DNA from: Clostridium sp. CAG:411
Lineage (GTDB): Bacteria; Bacillota; Clostridia; Lachnospirales; Lachnospiraceae
DNA length: 17,562 bases
Reading direction: 5' to 3'
Assembly: GCA_000437275.1 (NCBI GenBank)
Contig: FR899735.1
Location: 92,928-110,489, forward strand
Under the pieces are notes generated by a model. It was given only the letters and a program-made list of their open reading frames with translations. It was not told the origin of the DNA and made no database searches. Made by a program: the position numbers and the translations under genes. Position 1 is the stretch's first letter. Each line of letters opens with the position of its first letter. Below, piece by piece: positions 15,055 to 17,562 of this stretch.

Positions 15055-15450
15055 ATGAATATTGGAATGATTGCACACGATACGAAAAAAAAGTTAATGC
15101 AGAATTTTTGTATAGCGTATCGAGGGATACTGTGTAAAAATGAGATTTTTGCAACAGGTACTACAGGTAGATTGATTGAAGAAGCAACTAATATGAATGT
15201 TCACAAATATTTAGCTGGTCATTTAGGCGGTGAGCAGCAATTAGGTGCACAAATTGAACATAATCAAATTGATTTAGTAATTTTTTTGAGAGATCCCCTT
15301 ACACCAAAATCCCATGAACCAGATGTGAACAATGTTGTTCGTCTTTGCGATGTTCACAATATACCATTAGCTACAAATGTTGCGACAGCAGAGTTGTTGG
15401 TAAAGGCATTAGATAGAGGCGATTTAGATTGGCGAGATGTTGTTCGCTAA
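15055..15450 (+). CDS. mgsA: Methylglyoxal synthase MgsA (Asp-to-Glu at a catalytic position)
   Basis: MgsA converts dihydroxyacetone phosphate to methylglyoxal and phosphate, a bypass that relieves sugar-phosphate stress. The start is set at ATG 15055 behind AGGGGGTG, giving 131 residues; an in-frame ATG at 15013 lies within the promoter. Motifs: AHD (7-9), ATGTTG (33-38) for phosphate binding, GHLGGEQQLGA (55-65), LRDPLTPKSHEPD (78-90) and LATNVATAE (105-113). Compared with E. coli MgsA recalled from memory, H8, D9, D80, H87 and D90 match H19, D20, D91, H98 and D101, but E60 replaces catalytic D71, and the preceding GPMGG is GHLGG. It may be a clade-specific variant or have altered activity. 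It is followed by a strong terminator and ends the operon. Confidence 0.92.
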   Translation: MNIGMIAHDTKKKLMQNFCIAYRGILCKNEIFATGTTGRLIEEATNMNVHKYLAGHLGGEQQLGAQIEHNQIDLVIFLRDPLTPKSHEPDVNNVVRLCDVHNIPLATNVATAELLVKALDRGDLDWRDVVR

Positions 15451-15458
15451 GTAAACAG

Positions 15459-15491
15459 AAAAAATAGAGGATAGTATCCTCTATTTTTTTT
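15459..15491. terminator. Strong, probably bidirectional intrinsic terminator
   Basis: AAAAAATAGAGGA (15459-15471) and TCCTCTATTTTTT (15477-15489) are perfect 13-base reverse complements around a 5-base loop, with further T on the 3' side. The core stem is ATAGAGGA/TCCTCTAT flanked by A and T runs on either side, so it would also work on the - strand. It ends mgsA on the + strand and can end the convergent DUF378 gene, whose stop codon is at 15539. Confidence 0.85.
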
Positions 15492-15538
15492 AGTATAAAG
15501 CTTTTTGTATTGTATTTGTTATTTAAGCAAAGCCTGTC

Positions 15539-15742
15539 TTAGTCTAACGTATTACGAATGCGACCAAAATAGCTTAATGCATAGATACCAGCTATTCCCA
15601 CAAGGGCATAAATAACTCTTGATAGACCAGTCATATTTCCGAATAATACGCGAATCAAATCAAAGCGGAAAAATCCGATTAATCCCCAATTCAACGCTCC
15701 AACTACAACCAAGATTAAAATAAGATAATCTAAGACCTTCAT
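15539..15742 (-). CDS. DUF378 family small membrane protein
   Basis: This is a 67-residue protein of unknown function in the DUF378 (YuzA-like) family. It opens with MKVLDYLILILVVVGALNWG, the family hallmark (LNWGLIGFFRFDLI follows), then has a second hydrophobic stretch at about residues 41-58 (VIYALVGIAGIYAL). It therefore has two membrane helices joined by a short loop. The start is taken at 15742 because AGGAGG sits about 9 bases upstream on this strand; a longer reading from 15802 would add 20 residues ahead of a good ribosome binding site. It is the only - strand gene in the window, convergent with mgsA and divergent from the HlyD-like gene. No function can be inferred. Confidence 0.88.
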   Translation of the reverse strand: MKVLDYLILILVVVGALNWGLIGFFRFDLIRVLFGNMTGLSRVIYALVGIAGIYALSYFGRIRNTLD

Positions 15743-15822
15743 ATACAAACCTCCTAAACTAAGTATAATTTTTGTTTCTATCCCTAGTATGTTCTTTTTC
15801 ACATGGTTTATTCACAAAAATC

Positions 15823-15851
15823 TTGCACAATGAAATTAAGGATAGTATAAT
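15823..15851 (+). promoter_or_regulatory. Sigma-A-type promoter for the HlyD-like gene
   Basis: TTGCAC (15823-15828) and a perfect TATAAT (15846-15851) are separated by 17 bases. The -35 box keeps only the TTG core. Transcription would begin near 15858, leaving about 210 bases of untranslated leader before the TTG start at 16069, which is long for a gene with a strong ribosome binding site. Confidence 0.6.
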
Positions 15852-16022
15852 AATACCCGTGAAAAAGTATATTTTTTTACTTTTGATACCTGTTCAAAAG
15901 CAGATGCAAATCCTAGATTGTAGATTACATAGCAATTTAATAGTAGGAATAGCAGGCTGAAAACAGTTATCTTTATTTGATTTTAGGAATAATTTTGTTC
16001 ATATTGATGAAAACAGACAAAT

Positions 16023-16053
16023 GTCAATTTATACAACAAAATTTGACCAAATT
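16023..16053. promoter_or_regulatory. Overlapping dyads just upstream of the ribosome binding site
   Basis: GTCAATTT (16023-16030) pairs with AAATTTGAC (16039-16047) with one bulged base around an 8-base loop. The 3' arm overlaps a second, perfect dyad AATTTGACCAAATT (16040-16053) that ends directly before the AGGGAGG ribosome binding site (16054-16060). The second dyad has too short a spacer to form an RNA hairpin, so it would act as a protein-binding site if functional. Confidence 0.3.
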
Positions 16054-16068
16054 AGGGAGGTTAAAATT

Positions 16069-17511
16069 TTGGCAAAACGAAGGAACAAAAAAGTGACAAG
16101 ATTTCGTAGAGTTCCACGATTAAATATAGGAGGAATTGCTTTTCTATTTATTCTTGTATACATCGTAGTAACTTGCGTTATATATTGGAAAAAGCCAAAA
16201 ATTTCTGTATATGAGGTGACAGAAAAGGATATTTCAAACGAGTATAACTGTACTGGTTTGATTTTACGGGAAGAAAAAATTGTGGATACACCAAAAGAGG
16301 GATATTTAAACTATTATTATATGGACGGTACAAAAGTACCAAAAAATAAAGTGGTCTACACAATTGATTCCTCTGGTGAAATATATAACTTATTGAAAAA
16401 TGCCAATGAAACAGTATCTTTAAGCAAATCAGAAAGAAATTTGCTGTGGGATACTATCAGTGATTTTAGAAAAACATACGATAGTAGCAGATATAATTCT
16501 GTTTCTGACTTTGTATATGGGGTAAATAATACAGTATTGGAATTATCCTCCTCAGGTATGTCTGAAAATGTAGAAAAAATATTAAAGGAAAACAAATTAA
16601 CAGATTCATATGAAAGCGTTACGACTGCACAAAGTGGTGTTATCTGTTACACAATGGATGGCTATGAAGATAAAACAGCCGATGATGTGACCGGAAAAGA
16701 CTTTGATCTTTCTAAATATGAAAAGACCCAGATACGATCGTCCGAACAGGTGAAAAAAAATGCACCTGCTTACAAAATAATAACAAGTGAAGATTGGAAA
16801 ATTGTTCTTCATATTTCAAAGGAACTATACGATAAACTAGAAGAACGACAAAATGATAATGCAAAAAAGAATGTCGAAACGTCTTATGTTAAGATTAAGA
16901 CGACAAGGGACAATCTTACAGCAACGGTTCCTTATACATTATCTACAAAAGAGAAAGATTACTTTGCCATCCTGTCTATGAATGACTATATCGTACATTT
17001 CTTAAATGACCGTTTTTTGAGTATTGATGTAGTTTATGACAGTGTGCAGGGACTGAAAATACCGACTTCGTCCATTTTGGAAAAAGAATACTACCAAGTT
17101 CCAAAAGAATATTTTACAGAAGGCGGAGATAGTAATAAAAAAGGATTGATAAAAGAAGTTTATGATAAGTCGGGTGATTTGTCATATTCCTTTGTAGAAA
17201 CCTCTGACTGCTATGAAGATGCAGATGGTATGGTATATGTAAGCAAGGATTTATTCTCGCAGGGAGAATGGATTCGTAACCAGGAAAACCAAGAAAGGTA
17301 TCAGATTAGTGCAATTCAAAAGCTAAAGGGTGTATACAATGTCAATTATGGTTATTGTGTATTCAAACCAGTCGATATTCTTTATAAGAATGAAGAGTAT
17401 AGCATTGTAAAACCTGGTACGGAAAACGGGTTGTCAAATTATGATCATATTATCGTAGATGCTTCTACGGTTACGGAAGATGATTTAATCAATAATTACA
17501 AAAGCGAATAA
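16069..17511 (+). CDS. HlyD-adaptor-like single-pass membrane protein of unknown role
   Basis: This 480-residue protein resembles the HlyD family efflux adaptor-like proteins that Lachnospiraceae genomes carry near division genes. The start is taken as TTG 16069, eight bases after AGGGAGG; the in-frame ATG at 16021 has no ribosome binding site and adds 16 atypical residues. A very basic N-terminus (KRRNKKVTRFRRVPR) precedes one membrane helix (about 20-39), so the remaining 440 residues are outside the cell. The beta-rich NEYNCTGLILREEKIVDTPKEG segment (in part GLILREEKIV) and YLNYYYMDGTKVPKNKVVYT resemble the start of the barrel-sandwich of HlyD adaptors. An alpha-helical region follows, then beta segments ending with VNYGYCVFKPVDILYKNEEY. 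No transporter or outer-membrane partner lies in the window. Efflux function is unproven; a wall- or division-related role is a guess from position. Confidence 0.7.
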   Translation: MAKRRNKKVTRFRRVPRLNIGGIAFLFILVYIVVTCVIYWKKPKISVYEVTEKDISNEYNCTGLILREEKIVDTPKEGYLNYYYMDGTKVPKNKVVYTIDSSGEIYNLLKNANETVSLSKSERNLLWDTISDFRKTYDSSRYNSVSDFVYGVNNTVLELSSSGMSENVEKILKENKLTDSYESVTTAQSGVICYTMDGYEDKTADDVTGKDFDLSKYEKTQIRSSEQVKKNAPAYKIITSEDWKIVLHISKELYDKLEERQNDNAKKNVETSYVKIKTTRDNLTATVPYTLSTKEKDYFAILSMNDYIVHFLNDRFLSIDVVYDSVQGLKIPTSSILEKEYYQVPKEYFTEGGDSNKKGLIKEVYDKSGDLSYSFVETSDCYEDADGMVYVSKDLFSQGEWIRNQENQERYQISAIQKLKGVYNVNYGYCVFKPVDILYKNEEYSIVKPGTENGLSNYDHIIVDASTVTEDDLINNYKSE

Positions 17512-17544
17512 ATAAGTGACAAAAACGTATTGCGAGGGATAAGT

Positions 17545-17562
17545 TTGAAACAAATAAGTAGA
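17545..17562 (+). CDS. Possible start of the next gene (six codons)
   Basis: A TTG at 17545 follows GCGAGGG with suitable spacing and stays open to the end of the window (reading MKQISR). It is too short to identify. In related genomes recalled from memory the next genes are often a YggS-type PLP protein and sepF, but nothing here confirms that. Confidence 0.35.

Larger units (their letters stand above)
15743..16068. other. Divergent intergenic region and long leader
   Basis: These 326 bases separate the DUF378 gene from the HlyD-like gene. They contain the DUF378 ribosome binding site, one good + strand promoter (15823-15851), and a leader of about 210 bases after it. Within the leader I see an AAAAGTA/TACTTTT inverted repeat (about 15863-15885), a bulged hairpin (16023-16047) and a dyad touching the ribosome binding site (16040-16053). 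A 62-codon open frame at 15772-15960 spans the promoter, has no ribosome binding site and looks non-coding. I do not recognise a known riboswitch. Confidence 0.6.

Noticed and set aside
15762..15767. TATACT on the - strand as a DUF378 promoter
   Set aside because: The -10 is reasonable but no recognisable -35 lies at the right distance; an alternative sigma factor cannot be judged from one site.
15772..15960. 62-codon + strand open frame in the DUF378/HlyD-like gap
   Set aside because: It runs across the predicted promoter, lacks a ribosome binding site, and its composition resembles translated AT-rich noncoding DNA.
15898..15960. Possible c-di-GMP (GEMM) riboswitch, suggested by GCAAA and nearby pairing
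   Set aside because: The second conserved GCAAAGCC-type block and the tetraloop/receptor stems could not be found; only short 5-bp pairings exist.
16021..16068. Upstream in-frame ATG for the HlyD-like gene
   Set aside because: No ribosome binding site, and it would place the strong AGGGAGG inside the coding region; TTG 16069 fits better.

Overview
The window is AT-rich, densely coded and almost entirely on the + strand. Gene content and order point to a rod-shaped anaerobic Firmicute of class Clostridia, most likely Lachnospiraceae. The pointers are the order mutS-mutL-miaA-ynbB, the order radC-mreBCD-PBP2-minCDE-rodA-mgsA, a MinE protein (rare in Bacilli), and AGGAGG-type ribosome binding sites. 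The family assignment rests on remembered gene order and protein style, not on a search.

Layout. (1) Positions 1-4243 hold mismatch repair and tRNA modification: the 3' end of mutS, complete mutL and miaA. (2) 4300-5586 encodes a PLP enzyme of the YnbB / methionine gamma-lyase-like family. (3) 5587-5708 is a structured spacer with two mutually exclusive hairpins, a possible promoter, and a third hairpin over the radC ribosome binding site. (4) 5709-11815 runs radC, a divergent mreB-like gene, mreC, mreD and a very large class B PBP2. (5) 11918-14947 is minC-minD-minE-rodA behind its own good sigma-A-type promoter. (6) 15055-15450 is mgsA behind another promoter, with a Rex-operator-like palindrome upstream, closed by a strong, probably bidirectional terminator. 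(7) A short DUF378 membrane protein lies on the - strand at 15539-15742. (8) From 15823 a new promoter and a leader of about 210 nt precede a 480-residue HlyD-adaptor-like membrane protein; the window ends six codons into what may be the next gene.

How the genes work together. MutS and MutL carry out post-replicative mismatch repair. MreB-like/MreC/MreD/PBP2/RodA form the lateral wall elongation machinery: RodA polymerises glycan, PBP2 crosslinks, MreC and MreD link them to the cytoskeleton. MinC/MinD/MinE keep FtsZ rings away from the poles. Elongation and division-site selection are interleaved in one gene string, with rodA after minE.

No mobile element, CRISPR array, tRNA or rRNA was seen, and no new multi-gene system. 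The observations most worth checking are departures from family norms inside housekeeping genes: an MreB-like protein with Lys where the catalytic Glu should be, a methylglyoxal synthase with Glu in place of its catalytic Asp, an insertion of about 235 residues in PBP2, and several structured leaders.
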